Positions 42,312 through 51,430 of a DNA stretch of 64,000 bases are shown here, one piece after another. Origin of the DNA: Geosporobacter ferrireducens (lineage in GTDB: Bacteria > Bacillota > Clostridia > Peptostreptococcales > Thermotaleaceae). The stretch covers positions 1,591,416 to 1,655,415 of the forward strand of contig NZ_CP017269.1 of NCBI RefSeq assembly GCF_001750685.1, read 5' to 3'. Both the position numbers and the translations under genes were made by a program. Position 1 is the stretch's first letter. The number at the start of each line of letters is the position of its first letter. The notes under the pieces are model-generated. The model was not told the origin of the DNA, did not search any database, and was given only the letters and a program-made list of their open reading frames with translations.

Positions 42312-42893
42312 ATGAATGGCTATGAAAAAAGAACAAATGCAAAGAAAGAGGCAATCTTAAATGCTTCTTGTGAACTCTTTACCGAACGTGGAATAACTGA
42401 TGTTTCCATCAGTGAAATTGCCTCTAAGGCCAAAGTTTCACAAGTATCTATTTATAATTATTTTGGTGATAAACATAACCTTGCCAAAGAGGCGCTTGTT
42501 TCTTATTTAGATAAGTCAATCCTGGGATATGAAGAAATCCTGGATCGGGATATTCCTTTTGCTGAAAAACTAAAGATTATTATGGATAAAAAGCATGATG
42601 TAGTAATCGAAATAAGCCGTTCCCTTTTTAGCAAGCATGCATGGGAGGACAAAACCTTACAGCAAATTTATAAGGAAGCCGCAACAATAAAAGCCATGTC
42701 AATCTATACTAAATTTATTGAATTAGGTAAAAAAGAAGGAGCTATTGACGAAGATATACCAAACGATGCAATTTTGGCATACATCTTATCATCAGTATCT
42801 ATTATGCAGCAGACTGATTATCTTAATACCAGTACAGAATACAAAATGGGAATCTTCAAGCTATTCTTATATGGCTTGTTAAAAAAGGAATAA
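42312..42893 (+). CDS. TetR-family regulator (divergent from rph)
   Basis: About 193 residues. The helix-turn-helix is ITDVSISEIASKAKVSQVSI followed by YNYFGDKHNLAKEAL. The ATG at 42312 is preferred, with GGGTGA just upstream; ATG 42306 and GTG 42303 are alternatives. A dyad lies in the shared promoter region, so it probably represses rph-nitroreductase and itself. A strong hairpin follows the stop codon. Confidence 0.85.
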   Translation: MNGYEKRTNAKKEAILNASCELFTERGITDVSISEIASKAKVSQVSIYNYFGDKHNLAKEALVSYLDKSILGYEEILDRDIPFAEKLKIIMDKKHDVVIEISRSLFSKHAWEDKTLQQIYKEAATIKAMSIYTKFIELGKKEGAIDEDIPNDAILAYILSSVSIMQQTDYLNTSTEYKMGIFKLFLYGLLKKE

Positions 42894-42909
42894 TAGTTAG
42901 TTGATAAAA

Positions 42910-42951
42910 TATATATACCCTTGAGAAATAGTATTCTCAAGGGTATATATA
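42910..42951 (+). terminator. Strong hairpin after tetR
   Basis: Perfect 18-bp arms (TATATATACCCTTGAGAA and its complement) with a 6-nt loop begin 17 nt after the tetR stop. There is no T-run, but stem strength makes it the likely transcript end. Confidence 0.65.
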
Positions 42952-43104
42952 TAAGCGTTTAAAGATTATAATCTTACAAAAACTGTCCAATTTAGTTTAG
43001 TAAATCTAAAAATTATAAATCTACCACTCTAAAACTTACCAGCGGTAAGGTACTTGCGCTTAATCATTATAAGTAAAGCTTTATCTATAGGATATCAGCC
43101 TAAA

Positions 43105-44271
43105 CTAAATTTTGCTTTTCTCAATTAGATTAAATATTTGCTTACCACATCTACTGCAACCATTTAACTTTAGCTCTTCTATCGTTTGGATTTCTTCTAA
43201 AAGCCCAACTTTAGTGGTTTCACCACAGTCCCTGCACCTATAAAGGCGAACCGTTTTTTTTAGTTCTCCAGTATAAAGCGGTCCTTGATAAAAAGTTTGT
43301 ATCAATGCTTTACTCTTGCTAGTAGTTTTAAGAACTATCATTTGACCAGTATTACCAATTATCCCGGCTCCTTCATAGGTATTAAATCTAGCCATCACTT
43401 TGGATAGCATAAGACCCATATCTACGAAGCATTTTTGCATAGAAAGTTCAAACTCTGGTGACTTGTGAGCATAAGAAAGAAAAATTGGAAGACCACTCCG
43501 CTTTTTTAAAGCTTCAACTCCTCTTGAAAGAAATAAGATCATTCCCTCCAAAGTATAAGGAGGATCAGTAAAGAAACAATCAAACTGTTCTATAAAATTA
43601 TTTAATAATGCCTTTCTAAAATCTAAACACACACATTTAATAGGAAGTCTTTCTTTCTCAGCTATATCTTGTATATAACTGAGAATTCTATTGTCAATAT
43701 CCATTACAGAAATCATTGTACTGCAATGTTCTATATTCGCGAACAACTTCTTGAGCAAAAAACCTAGCGCTATACTAACTAAGTCATCATCTCCTACACA
43801 TAAAATGTTTTTACCTATTAGCGCGTAATTCTGTAGGCATAATACTGCTCTTTTTACAGCCGTATCTAAAGTACATTTTGATTGATCTATAGTAATATCT
43901 GCTGAGGGACGTTCTATAAATATTTTATTTAAAATACATTTTATTTCAGTAATTTCTTGCTCTTCTTCCCATGTTTCTTTCAATAACCTCATATATAGGT
44001 CCTTTCTTATTCCCTGGAAACCTAGCTTATTCTCTATGAAGTGCAGCCCTTCTTTGGTTAATCTTACTCCATTATTTTGAATTAGTAATCCACATCTAAT
44101 AAGTTCTTTTTTTACGGCTACAATCACAGGTATGGGTAAAAGGTTTTTTCTTGCCAATTCTTTGTTAGAAATACCTTCTTTGAAATATACATTTAACAAT
44201 ATATTCTCTATTATCTGTTCTCCTTCTTCTATATTTACATTTTCATTTACTTTTTTTATATAATTAACCAT
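43105..44271 (-). CDS. Bis-aminopropyl spermidine synthase family protein (BpsA/DUF43)
   Basis: About 388 residues, resembling BpsA, which makes branched-chain polyamines in thermophiles by transferring aminopropyl groups to spermidine. An N-terminal winged-helix-like part (about 1-75: GISNKELARKNLLPIPVIVA) precedes a Rossmann-type domain with ILCVGDDDLVSIALGFLLKK and the aminopropyltransferase motif CFFTDPPYTLEG. The C-terminus has two CxxC pairs (YRCRDCGE, NGCSRCGK) expected to bind zinc. The start is set at the ATG at 44271, with GGAG upstream. It is monocistronic, and no other polyamine gene is nearby. A methyltransferase-like activity on another amine is possible. Confidence 0.8.
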   Translation of the reverse strand: MVNYIKKVNENVNIEEGEQIIENILLNVYFKEGISNKELARKNLLPIPVIVAVKKELIRCGLLIQNNGVRLTKEGLHFIENKLGFQGIRKDLYMRLLKETWEEEQEITEIKCILNKIFIERPSADITIDQSKCTLDTAVKRAVLCLQNYALIGKNILCVGDDDLVSIALGFLLKKLFANIEHCSTMISVMDIDNRILSYIQDIAEKERLPIKCVCLDFRKALLNNFIEQFDCFFTDPPYTLEGMILFLSRGVEALKKRSGLPIFLSYAHKSPEFELSMQKCFVDMGLMLSKVMARFNTYEGAGIIGNTGQMIVLKTTSKSKALIQTFYQGPLYTGELKKTVRLYRCRDCGETTKVGLLEEIQTIEELKLNGCSRCGKQIFNLIEKSKI

Positions 44272-44452
44272 TGATATCACTCCATATTATATTGATTTTA
44301 GTTGCTCAATTCTTTTATCTCTGCATGTAAACTAATAAAAAGCAATCTATGCTCTAAATAAAGGATGCTTAATCTATCGTTTCTTACAAAGATTAATTTT
44401 TACCTATTTCCTTAAAAGTAAGGAAAGTTCAATACTGGTACATTAATGATTA

Positions 44453-44699
44453 GTTAGGAACATGAATAGCAAAAACAAAAAAGGCCGCAGCAACACAAAG
44501 TCACTACAGCCTTTTATATTTTACAATATATGTCAAATCAATATTCTATTTAACCCTACACTGAATTGTTAAATTTTAGAATAAAGAATCAGCAAGGGGG
44601 AATATAGTATAAAGACTCGTTTTTTGACATAAAAATACCGTACAAAAGCACGGCTTATTAACATATAATATAAGGTTGAATTCTATCCGTGTTCCTAAC
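44453..44699. repeat. MITE-like segment with 17-bp inverted ends
   Basis: GTTAGGAACATGAATAG (44453-44469) and the complement GTTAGGAACACGGATAG (44683-44699) agree at 15 of 17 positions and bound 247 bp with no ORF. The rest of the 44272-45093 gap contains only a short terminator for the merR gene. Confidence 0.4.
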
Positions 44700-44995
44700 T
44701 TTTTCTTAAAAAACTCATCAACTAATAGACTTAAAATAAATTAAGTTTACAAGTTTTTCAAGAAATAACTATTCAGTTAATTAGTTAAGAACTACCCCGG
44801 ACATCAAATTCTCTCCCTTTTTATTCTTTGATTATTTTCAATTCATATTATAACATATGTAAATAAATAATACAATATTAGTCTATTTTATCCTCATATT
44901 ACTAGCATGTTATTTTACAGGAGCAGGGACAGTCCTTGCTTGCTTTCTATATGTATATGTAATTGCTCCATATGCAATATGAACAAAAGCTAAAA

Positions 44996-45042
44996 AACCC
45001 CTAGTACGGGTGCAGTTCACCGTACCGTCGTACTAGCGGTTT
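44996..45042 (-). terminator. Intrinsic terminator of the SRPBCC-merR operon
   Basis: On the minus strand AAACCGCTAGTACG pairs with CGTACTAGGGGTTT and is followed by TTTTAGC, about 50 nt past the merR stop codon. Confidence 0.7.
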
Positions 45043-45093
45043 ATATAAATAATATTAGCTGTTCAAATTATCTTCATGTTTTCTTAGGAATAA

Positions 45094-45624
45094 TTAATCT
45101 ACATCTTCCCTAATCAACCCCAATAAATTATTAATTTCCTCATCTCTCATGTTTAAACTCTTAAGAAATCTATAATGCTCCTCAGGACTGTCCAGTTCAA
45201 ATTCTCGGTGCCAATTCAACCAATCTTTTTCTTCATATCCTAGGTTTACAAGCATTTCCGTCCATAGCTTACTGGTAGAAAAGGTGCTTTTACCCATAAT
45301 TACCTCTTCTTTTAGAACATCTAGTACTAGCTTCTCTTGATTTTTTAGATCTTTAATTTCTTGCTGTATCTTATCCAGACGATCAACTAATATTCCTGTT
45401 CTCTCATTATTTTCTGCCTCTAATAACTTCTGCATATCTTTCAATGAGATTCCTGATTCCCTGTACATTACAATTTTTCCTAACTTGATAACTTCTTGTT
45501 GATCATAAAGTCGATAATTATTGTGTTCCCTTACGGTTGGCTTTAATAACCCTAGCTTATCATAATATAAAATTGTACTTCTTGATATATTAAACTTTTT
45601 TACTAAATCTCCAATCTTATACAT
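45094..45624 (-). CDS. MerR-family transcriptional regulator
   Basis: A 176-residue regulator with KIGDLVKKFNISRSTILYYD, then KLGLLKPTVREHNNYRLYDQ as the winged helix, a coiled-coil dimerisation helix (about 80-115) and a helical C-terminus (LRDEEINNLLGLI-like end). It is the second gene of an operon, 23 nt after the SRPBCC gene. The promoter in front of that gene has the 19-bp spacer typical for MerR control. The length exceeds the metal-sensing members and fits a small-molecule sensor. Confidence 0.85.
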   Translation of the reverse strand: MYKIGDLVKKFNISRSTILYYDKLGLLKPTVREHNNYRLYDQQEVIKLGKIVMYRESGISLKDMQKLLEAENNERTGILVDRLDKIQQEIKDLKNQEKLVLDVLKEEVIMGKSTFSTSKLWTEMLVNLGYEEKDWLNWHREFELDSPEEHYRFLKSLNMRDEEINNLLGLIREDVD

Positions 45625-45647
45625 GTAGATCCATCCTTAACTATTCA

Positions 45648-46118
45648 CTAATCTAGTAACATTTCAGAGTGCTTTAAAAAGTAATTCAGTGAATCTTCCC
45701 ATTTTTTCATATGTTTATTAAAAACATTTTCCGTATTTTCATTATGCATATCCTCGGAAGCTTCGTCGCCCAATGGTATAAAAGTATATTGAATATTACA
45801 GGTGGTTAATTTTTTATTGTCCCCCTCTAAGTCAATATCTATAATCACGATTATTTTATCTGTCATAATCTTAACAAATTGTATTTCATGACGATCCTTA
45901 TCATGTTTTGTTATAATCCATCGATAGCTTCCATAGTTATTATTTGTTTCAAATATACATCCTTTCTCTGCATATCCACTTTCTGAATAGATCATCTTAT
46001 AATCCCAATCCTGCAGCCATTCTTTCTCCCGAACAGGGCATAATAGTGGAAATATTTCCTCTTTACTTCCTACTAAAGTTTGTTTATACTTTCGTATTAA
46101 TTTATTCCTATTATTCAT
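45648..46118 (-). CDS. SRPBCC-type (START-like) domain protein
   Basis: A 156-residue protein with the pattern of polyketide-cyclase/START-like folds: EEIFPLLCPVREKEWLQDWD near the N-terminus and GCIFETNNNYGSYRWIITKH in the central sheet, then a long C-terminal helix (WEDSLNYFLKHSEM). Such proteins bind hydrophobic small molecules in a deep cavity. The role is unknown; as first gene of a merR operon it may bind or sequester the inducer. Confidence 0.7.
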   Translation of the reverse strand: MNNRNKLIRKYKQTLVGSKEEIFPLLCPVREKEWLQDWDYKMIYSESGYAEKGCIFETNNNYGSYRWIITKHDKDRHEIQFVKIMTDKIIVIIDIDLEGDNKKLTTCNIQYTFIPLGDEASEDMHNENTENVFNKHMKKWEDSLNYFLKHSEMLLD

Positions 46119-46141
46119 TATAACATCACTCCTTTATCTCT

Positions 46142-46172
46142 ATGATAAAGTATGAAGTTATAGTCAAGTCAA
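46142..46172 (-). promoter_or_regulatory. MerR-type promoter with 19-bp spacer
   Basis: A -35 TTGACT (46167-46172) and a -10 TATCAT (46142-46147) are separated by 19 bp on the minus strand, upstream of the SRPBCC-merR operon. Confidence 0.6.
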
Positions 46173-46249
46173 TTCAAAAACCGCCGATACAACGGTACGG
46201 TTCACCCTGAATAATCTCGAATATATCCTTTTCTTGTTAAAAGATCACA

Positions 46250-46652
46250 TATTTGTACTGGGTATCAGGTCGTTCGATAAACCCAGTACACCTACGCCAA
46301 CGGGAGCTTTGCAGTTATAGAAAAGGCTATGAATCCCGGCAGTGTATTTGGTCCCCGTCGGATTCGTTTCTACGAGTATTATGGCATCCATAGCACCAAC
46401 AATCTCGCTTCTATCAGCCCAATGGCCGTATCCCTATGTATAATAAAGATTTGAATTTTATCTATGCTGTGGTAACCATTGGTACAGACGTTACAATTGT
46501 TAGTGCAGAAAGAAATTACCGTTATTATATCGTGCAAGCTGTATTCAATCGCTTTACGTTTGGGTGTATCTTTCGATAATCTTGTCCGTGAAAATGTCGG
46601 TGTAGATAACGTGGATGTGATCTATGCAGGACAGCCGTTAATTATCCCTTAA
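46250..46652 (+). pseudogene. Decayed L,D-transpeptidase (YkuD) with C-terminal LysM domain
   Basis: Several plus-strand frames together reconstruct a YkuD domain: TPTPTGA, then SFAVIEKAMNPGSVFGPRR, YYGIHSTNNLASIS, and MYNKDLNFIYAVVTIGTDVT. A LysM end follows: YSIALRLGVSFDNLVRENVG, then DVIYAGQPLIIP and stop. At least three frameshifts and an internal deletion are needed, and the catalytic SHGCIRM segment is lost (its place reads ISPMAVSLC). Intact homologues cross-link peptidoglycan or spore cortex. The gene is clearly dead. Confidence 0.7.
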
Positions 46653-46683
46653 AGATTAAGCATCATCTACAAAACTAAAAAAA

Positions 46684-46716
46684 GTAAGCACATATTTGCA
46701 TTCAATATGTGCTTAC
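46684..46716. terminator. Terminator after mmdB (copy 2 of a repeated hairpin)
   Basis: GTAAGCACATATT-TGCATTC-AATATGTGCTTAC is a perfect 13-bp stem with T-rich flanks on both strands. It is nearly the same hairpin as at 5476-5512. Confidence 0.75.
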
Positions 46717-46750
46717 CTTTCTATTTTGTATGGATATCCATATCACGTTC

Positions 46751-47914
46751 TTAACCAAATATAGACAGTAATACCCCTGCTGCAATAGCAGATCCGATAA
46801 CCCCTGCAACGTTTGGTCCCATTGCATGCATCAACAGGAAGTTTGACGGGTTCTCTTTCTGGCCTACTACTTGTGCTACCCTGGCTGCCATGGGTACTGC
46901 AGAAACTCCTGCAGATCCAATCAATGGATTTACTCTGCCGCCAGTCATCTTACTCATTATTTTTCCGAATATGGTTCCTGCAGCCGTACCTACTGCAAAT
47001 GCAAGCATACCAAGGGCAATAATCTGAATCGTTTGTGCTTTTAAGAACTTATCTGCACTTGTGGTTGCACCAACGGTTATACCTAAGAAAATGGTTACAA
47101 TGTTAATCAACTCATTTTGTGCTGTTTTAAAGATTCTGTCTACAACACCAGACTCTCTAAACAGGTTTCCCAGCATCAGCATACCTAGTAATCCTGTAGC
47201 AGATGGCAGTAATAAGGCACCTAAAACGGTAACAAGAATTGGGAATAGAATTTTCTCTATTTTGGTTACCGGTCTAAGCTGCTCCATTTTGATCATTCGC
47301 TCTTCTTTTGTTGTCAGTGCTTTCATGATCGGAGGCTGTATAACCGGTACCAATGCCATATATGAATAAGCTGCAACGGCTATGGGTCCCAGTAGATGGG
47401 GTGCAAGCTTTGATGTTAGGAAGATTGCTGTTGGTCCGTCCGCACCGCCGATGATACCTATGGAAGCTGCCTCTTGTCCTGTAAATCCAAGGGCTACAGC
47501 TCCAATGAAGGTTGTAAATATTCCGAACTGCGCTGCTGCTCCCAGCAGTAAGCTTCTTGGGTTGGCAATCAATGGACCGAAGTCTGTCATTGCACCTACC
47601 CCAAGGAAGATGAGTGGTGGGAATATCCCTAATTTAACGCCTTGATATAAGTAATATAATACACCGCCCAGCTGTGTCATGTGAGGCAATCCATCAGCAC
47701 CTATTTCATAAACCGGATATTCCATTAAACCTCCCAGTGGAATGTTTGTTAGAAGCATACCGAAGGAAATAGGGAGCAGTAGTAAGGGTTCATATTGTTT
47801 TACTATTGCCAAGTACAGGAAAAAGCAAGCAATTGCAATCATTACAAGATGCTGCCATGTGAGGGCCACATATCCGGTACTCGACCAGAAGTTTTGAATA
47901 ACTTGTAGAAACAT
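46751..47914 (-). CDS. mmdB: Methylmalonyl-CoA decarboxylase, Na+-pumping beta subunit
   Basis: A 387-residue integral membrane carboxybiotin decarboxylase of the OadB/MmdB/GcdB family, which couples decarboxylation of carboxy-biotin to Na+ export. Family segments include [20 protein letters not shown], the functionally important [19 protein letters not shown] with its Asp, and the C-terminal [20 protein letters not shown] and [19 protein letters not shown]. About ten helices are predicted. It is the last gene of the mmdA-D-C-B operon and ends at a strong hairpin. Oxaloacetate or glutaconyl-CoA pumps share this subunit type; the alpha subunit decides the substrate. Confidence 0.92.
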   Translation of the reverse strand: MFLQVIQNFWSSTGYVALTWQHLVMIAIACFFLYLAIVKQYEPLLLLPISFGMLLTNIPLGGLMEYPVYEIGADGLPHMTQLGGVLYYLYQGVKLGIFPPLIFLGVGAMTDFGPLIANPRSLLLGAAAQFGIFTTFIGAVALGFTGQEAASIGIIGGADGPTAIFLTSKLAPHLLGPIAVAAYSYMALVPVIQPPIMKALTTKEERMIKMEQLRPVTKIEKILFPILVTVLGALLLPSATGLLGMLMLGNLFRESGVVDRIFKTAQNELINIVTIFLGITVGATTSADKFLKAQTIQIIALGMLAFAVGTAAGTIFGKIMSKMTGGRVNPLIGSAGVSAVPMAARVAQVVGQKENPSNFLLMHAMGPNVAGVIGSAIAAGVLLSIFG

Positions 47915-47964
47915 CTCGTCGTCTCCCTCTCTTTCTAAATTTTTATGCCGAAGTTATGCTGCCA

Positions 47965-48366
47965 CTATCCTAATACGATTAAAACATCTCCAGCATTTAC
48001 AGAAGCACCTTTTGCTACATTTACAGATACAATTTTTCCATCTCCAGGTGCCATAATTTCGTTTTCCATCTTCATTGCTTCTAGGATCACCAGCACTTGG
48101 CCATTTGTTACGGTATCGCCTTCTTTTACTTTGATATCTAAAATTGTTCCAGGCATTGGTGCAGTCACGCTGTTTCCGCCTGCCGGCGCTGCTTTAGGTG
48201 CTGCTTTTGGTGCTGGTGCCGCTTTAGGTGCAGGTGCTGCTGCCTTTGGCGCCGCTGCTGGGGCTGCCGCCGGTCTAGCTGCCGGTGCCGGTGCAGAAAC
48301 GCCACCGATTTCTTCTACCTCTACCTCATAAGTACTTCCATTTACAGTTATGTTAAACTTTTTCAT
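47965..48366 (-). CDS. mmdC: Biotin carboxyl carrier subunit of the decarboxylase
   Basis: A 133-residue carrier. The N-terminal 25 residues (KFNITVNGSTYEVEVEEIGG) are typical for decarboxylase carriers. A flexible Ala/Pro linker (about 28-62, repeats of APAPKAAPAPKAAP) and the biotinyl domain with EAMKMENEIMAP, whose Lys is the biotinylation site, follow. It shuttles the carboxyl group from MmdA to MmdB. It lies between the delta and beta genes with spacers of about 55 and 50 nt. Confidence 0.93.
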   Translation of the reverse strand: MKKFNITVNGSTYEVEVEEIGGVSAPAPAARPAAAPAAAPKAAAPAPKAAPAPKAAPKAAPAGGNSVTAPMPGTILDIKVKEGDTVTNGQVLVILEAMKMENEIMAPGDGKIVSVNVAKGASVNAGDVLIVLG

Positions 48367-48421
48367 GTTCTATGATCCTCCTTCAATTTTCACAAATTGA
48401 TTTATTGTTGTTTTAAGCAAA

Positions 48422-48787
48422 TTAGAATCTGCTATTCATTTGTTCAACTCTGCCTGCTCTACCCCAAGTTGGTGTAGTGTCTCCTACACGAACGATATTT
48501 TGAACAATAATATTGTGCGTAGATGTTTGCAGACTGGCAGCTACCGCTGCTGTAATAACCGCTACTAATTCTTCCATGTTATCTTCTTCTGCCTCTGCCT
48601 CTGCTTCTGCAACAGGCTGCTCAACCACCTGTACCGGCGCTTTCTTCGGCTCTTTATAAAACAGAATTCTAAGTAAATCCAGCATAAAGGATAACACAAT
48701 TAACGCTACGAAGGTTACACCCATACCAAGGGCGGTAACAACTAAACCTTCACCTAAACTAATCGTTTCTCCAAACAATGATATCAC
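48422..48787 (-). CDS. mmdD: Decarboxylase delta (OadG-like) subunit
   Basis: A 121-residue protein with one N-terminal transmembrane helix (about 14-40: LVVTALGMGVTFVALIVLSF), a charged Glu/Ala-rich stretch and a short C-terminal tail ending in WGRAGRVEQMNSRF. This is the layout of OadG/MmdD, which hold the carboxyltransferase to the membrane pump. It is the second gene of the operon. Confidence 0.85.
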   Translation of the reverse strand: MISLFGETISLGEGLVVTALGMGVTFVALIVLSFMLDLLRILFYKEPKKAPVQVVEQPVAEAEAEAEEDNMEELVAVITAAVAASLQTSTHNIIVQNIVRVGDTTPTWGRAGRVEQMNSRF

Positions 48788-48824
48788 CTCTTTTTCTTGA
48801 TCTTCACTGGTGAGTTGCTAATGA

Positions 48825-50372
48825 TTATACCGGTAAGTTTCCGTGCTTCTTCGCAGGTCTTGCTTCTCTCTTGGATGCAAGCATGTTAAATGCATCTGCA
48901 AGTCTTGGTCTTGTTGCACTCGGCTCGATTACATCATCTACGAAGCCTCTCTCTGCTGCTTTGTATGGTGTTGCAAACTCATCGGTGTATTCCTGCACTT
49001 TTTTTGCTCTCTCTGCAGCAGGATCTTTCGCTTTAGCGATATCATCCTTAAAGATAATATTTGCAGCTCCTTGGGGTCCCATAACAGCGATCTCTGCCTG
49101 CGGCCAAGCCAGTACAACGTCTGCACCTAAGTCTTTGGAACACATTGCCAGGTAAGATCCACCATAGGCTTTTCTTACGATTAATGTCACTTTTGGTACG
49201 GTCGCTTCACTGTATGCATACAGCATTTTTGCACCATGCCGGATAATTCCGCCGTATTCTTGGTTTGTTCCAGGTAAGAAGCCTGGTACGTCTACGATAT
49301 TTAGTAATGGTATATTGAATGCATCGCAGGTTCTAATAAATCTTCCAGCCTTATCTGAAGCATTGATATCCAAACAACCGGCTAATACTTTTGGCTGGTT
49401 TGCAATAATCCCAACAGTTTGTCCGTTAATTCTTGCAAAGCAGGTAAGGATATTTTTTGCATAGTAAGGTTGTACTTCATAGTAGTCTCCGTCGTCAACG
49501 ATTCTGGAAATCACATCAAACATATCGTAGGGCTTATTCGGATTTTCCGGTAATAAATCATCTAACTCCGGTGCTAAACGGTTTACATCATCTTCTGTAT
49601 CAAACAGCGGTGCTGTTTCCATATTGTTGGATGGCAGGAAGCTTAATAGTCTTCTGATTTGTGCGATGCAGTCCTCATCATTAGAAGCAACAAAATGCGC
49701 TACCCCGCTGGTTGAGTTATGAGTCATTGCACCGCCAAGATCTTCAGCAGATACCTCTTCGCCTGTAACGGTTTTGATTACCTGTGGTCCTGTAATGAAC
49801 ATCTGGCTGGTCTTGTCTACCATGTAGATAAAGTCCGTTAATGCTGGAGAATACACCGCACCTCCTGCGCAGGGTCCCATGATTGCAGAAATCTGTGGGA
49901 TTACACCGGATGCAATCGTGTTTCTATAGAAGATTTTTCCGTAGCCGGATAATGCATCTACAGCCTCTTGAATTCTTGCTCCACCGGAGTCATTTAAACC
50001 AACGACTGGCGCACCTACTTTTAGTGCATTGTCTAATACTTTACAAATTTTAGCTGCATGCATTTCCCCAAGGGATCCCCCTACTACTGTGAAGTCTTGT
50101 GCAAATGCATATACCAATCTGCCATCTACCATTCCGTAGCCGGTTACTACCCCTTCACCGGGTGCATCCACTTTTTCCATGCCAAAGTTTACGCATCTAT
50201 GGGTTATGAAGGCATCTAATTCTACAAAGGTGCCCTCATCAAATAACAGATTCATTCTTTCTCTGGCTGTTAACTTTCCACTTTGATGCTGCTTTTCAAT
50301 TCTCTTTGCGCCGCCTCCAAGAGTAATTTTCTCTCTGCGTTTACGCAAATCTTCTATTTTGTTGTTTGCCAT
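48825..50372 (-). CDS. mmdA: Methylmalonyl-CoA decarboxylase alpha subunit (carboxyltransferase)
   Basis: A 515-residue carboxyltransferase with both crotonase-fold halves: [60 protein letters not shown], then [20 protein letters not shown] and [17 protein letters not shown]. The sequence pattern is that of MmdA and propionyl-CoA carboxylase beta chains. With the MmdD, C and B genes immediately downstream, the sodium-pumping decarboxylase is the clear choice. It forms propionyl-CoA while exporting Na+. It is the first gene of the operon; a GntR gene lies 340 nt upstream in the same direction. Confidence 0.92.
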   Translation of the reverse strand: MANNKIEDLRKRREKITLGGGAKRIEKQHQSGKLTARERMNLLFDEGTFVELDAFITHRCVNFGMEKVDAPGEGVVTGYGMVDGRLVYAFAQDFTVVGGSLGEMHAAKICKVLDNALKVGAPVVGLNDSGGARIQEAVDALSGYGKIFYRNTIASGVIPQISAIMGPCAGGAVYSPALTDFIYMVDKTSQMFITGPQVIKTVTGEEVSAEDLGGAMTHNSTSGVAHFVASNDEDCIAQIRRLLSFLPSNNMETAPLFDTEDDVNRLAPELDDLLPENPNKPYDMFDVISRIVDDGDYYEVQPYYAKNILTCFARINGQTVGIIANQPKVLAGCLDINASDKAGRFIRTCDAFNIPLLNIVDVPGFLPGTNQEYGGIIRHGAKMLYAYSEATVPKVTLIVRKAYGGSYLAMCSKDLGADVVLAWPQAEIAVMGPQGAANIIFKDDIAKAKDPAAERAKKVQEYTDEFATPYKAAERGFVDDVIEPSATRPRLADAFNMLASKREARPAKKHGNLPV

Positions 50373-50402
50373 GTTTTCTATACCTCCCCTTAAAGTGTAT
50401 AT

Positions 50403-50522
50403 TTAAAAAATATTTTCCTTTTTCATATCTTCAATTCTTATGACATCTGTACCCATATCTGCCATAATCATTGTTGTATAAAGGCCTGCCAAAACTCTAA
50501 TTTCTTCTAGTGCTTGCTTCAC
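50403..50522 (-). pseudogene. CaiB/BaiF type III CoA-transferase, N-terminal remnant
   Basis: A complete small frame (GTG at 50522 with GGGAGG upstream, TAA at 50403) reads VKQALEEIRVLAGLYTTMIM then ADMGTDVIRIEDMKK. This is the N-terminus of formyl-CoA transferase-like enzymes (usually ALEGIRVLDLTRVLAGPYTT...), with a short internal deletion. The other 350 residues are missing. It occupies the leader of the mmdA operon and may still be translated. Confidence 0.65.
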
Positions 50523-50609
50523 TTCTTAAATTCCTCCCTTTTTCATTTGGATTTGATATTTTTCTGTTCAATGTTATCTATAATCGATTGTCGATATTAT
50601 ATATTATAT

Positions 50610-50621
50610 ATTTGATCAAAT
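50610..50621 (-). promoter_or_regulatory. GntR site upstream of the decarboxylase operon
   Basis: The palindrome ATTTGATCAAAT lies in an AT-rich promoter region (TATAATATATAAT follows on the minus strand). The identical 12-mer is found at 51419-51430 before the gntR gene. Confidence 0.6.
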
Positions 50622-50712
50622 TTTTTCTATAAAATTTAGTTTATTGTCATCTCTTTTATACTTTCATTCCTTCTGTCACCCGTAGCGGACAATAAACTTT
50701 TATATAGCCCTT

Positions 50713-51381
50713 TTAGTAAGAGAACTTTTTACTTTGGGCTTCTTTTATATGAGATTCAATAAAGATTTCAAAAGCACTTTCTCTGTGCATTTTTAAAATT
50801 TCCTTTGATTTCTCAGTGTCACCCTCTTTAATAGCATTGAGCCACAAAATATGTTCTTCATAGGATTTTTGCGGTCTGTCAATAAATTTCGTAAAAATAG
50901 CTTTTAGAAACTCTGTTTTCTCCCAATAATTCATGATTAGTTCGTATAACTGGCTATATGGGCCTGCACTATATATAAGCATGTGGAACTCCTTATTTAA
51001 TTGTCCATACATGCTATTATCCTTTTCCTTGATGGTTACCTCCATCGCTTCTAGCATCTGATCTAATTTTATAATCCTTGATTCGTCAATATAAGGAATA
51101 ACTAGTTTTGCTGCCAGTCCTTCCAATTCAATCATAATAAGTACAGTCTCCCTGAATCTTTCAAGTTCAAAGGAGATAACCCTAGCTCCGATATGTGGAA
51201 TTACTTCAACAAAATGATCCTGTTGTAATCTCTTAATAGCTTCCCTCACAGGCATTGAGCTTACATTAAATTCATCTGCCAATTCTGAAATAACCAATCT
51301 TTCTCCTGGTTTAACTATACCATAAATTATTTTATCCTTGATTTTTTGATAGATAATATCATTTTTTGTGTAGAAATCCAT
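50713..51381 (-). CDS. GntR-family (FadR/FCD) transcriptional regulator
   Basis: 222 residues. The N-terminal winged helix is KIIYGIVKPGERLVISELAD with SSMPVREAIKRLQQDHFVEV, followed by an all-helical FCD ligand domain (ELEGLAAKLVIP, LNKEFHMLIYSAGP, EHILWLNAIKEGDTEKSKEI) in which Asp/His residues usually bind a metal that contacts an acid ligand. It lies just upstream of the mmd operon in the same orientation. Identical ATTTGATCAAAT palindromes precede both transcription units, so it most likely controls itself and methylmalonyl-CoA decarboxylation in response to an organic acid or acyl-CoA. Confidence 0.88.
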   Translation of the reverse strand: MDFYTKNDIIYQKIKDKIIYGIVKPGERLVISELADEFNVSSMPVREAIKRLQQDHFVEVIPHIGARVISFELERFRETVLIMIELEGLAAKLVIPYIDESRIIKLDQMLEAMEVTIKEKDNSMYGQLNKEFHMLIYSAGPYSQLYELIMNYWEKTEFLKAIFTKFIDRPQKSYEEHILWLNAIKEGDTEKSKEILKMHRESAFEIFIESHIKEAQSKKFSY

Positions 51382-51418
51382 TTTCTTCCCACCTCTATAC
51401 TTTGCATTCTATCATATA

Positions 51419-51430
51419 ATTTGATCAAAT
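51419..51430 (-). promoter_or_regulatory. GntR site upstream of its own gene
   Basis: ATTTGATCAAAT, identical to the site at 50610-50621, lies 37 nt before the gntR start codon. Confidence 0.6.

Noticed and set aside
44996..45042. CRISPR-like repeat or attachment site around the CGGTACGGTGAAC sequence
   Set aside because: Only partial similarity to 46190-46205 and no further repeats; the hairpin with a T-run is an ordinary terminator.
47945..48331. 128-codon Ala/Gly-rich plus-strand ORF
   Set aside because: It mirrors the Ala/Pro linker of the biotin carrier gene on the other strand.
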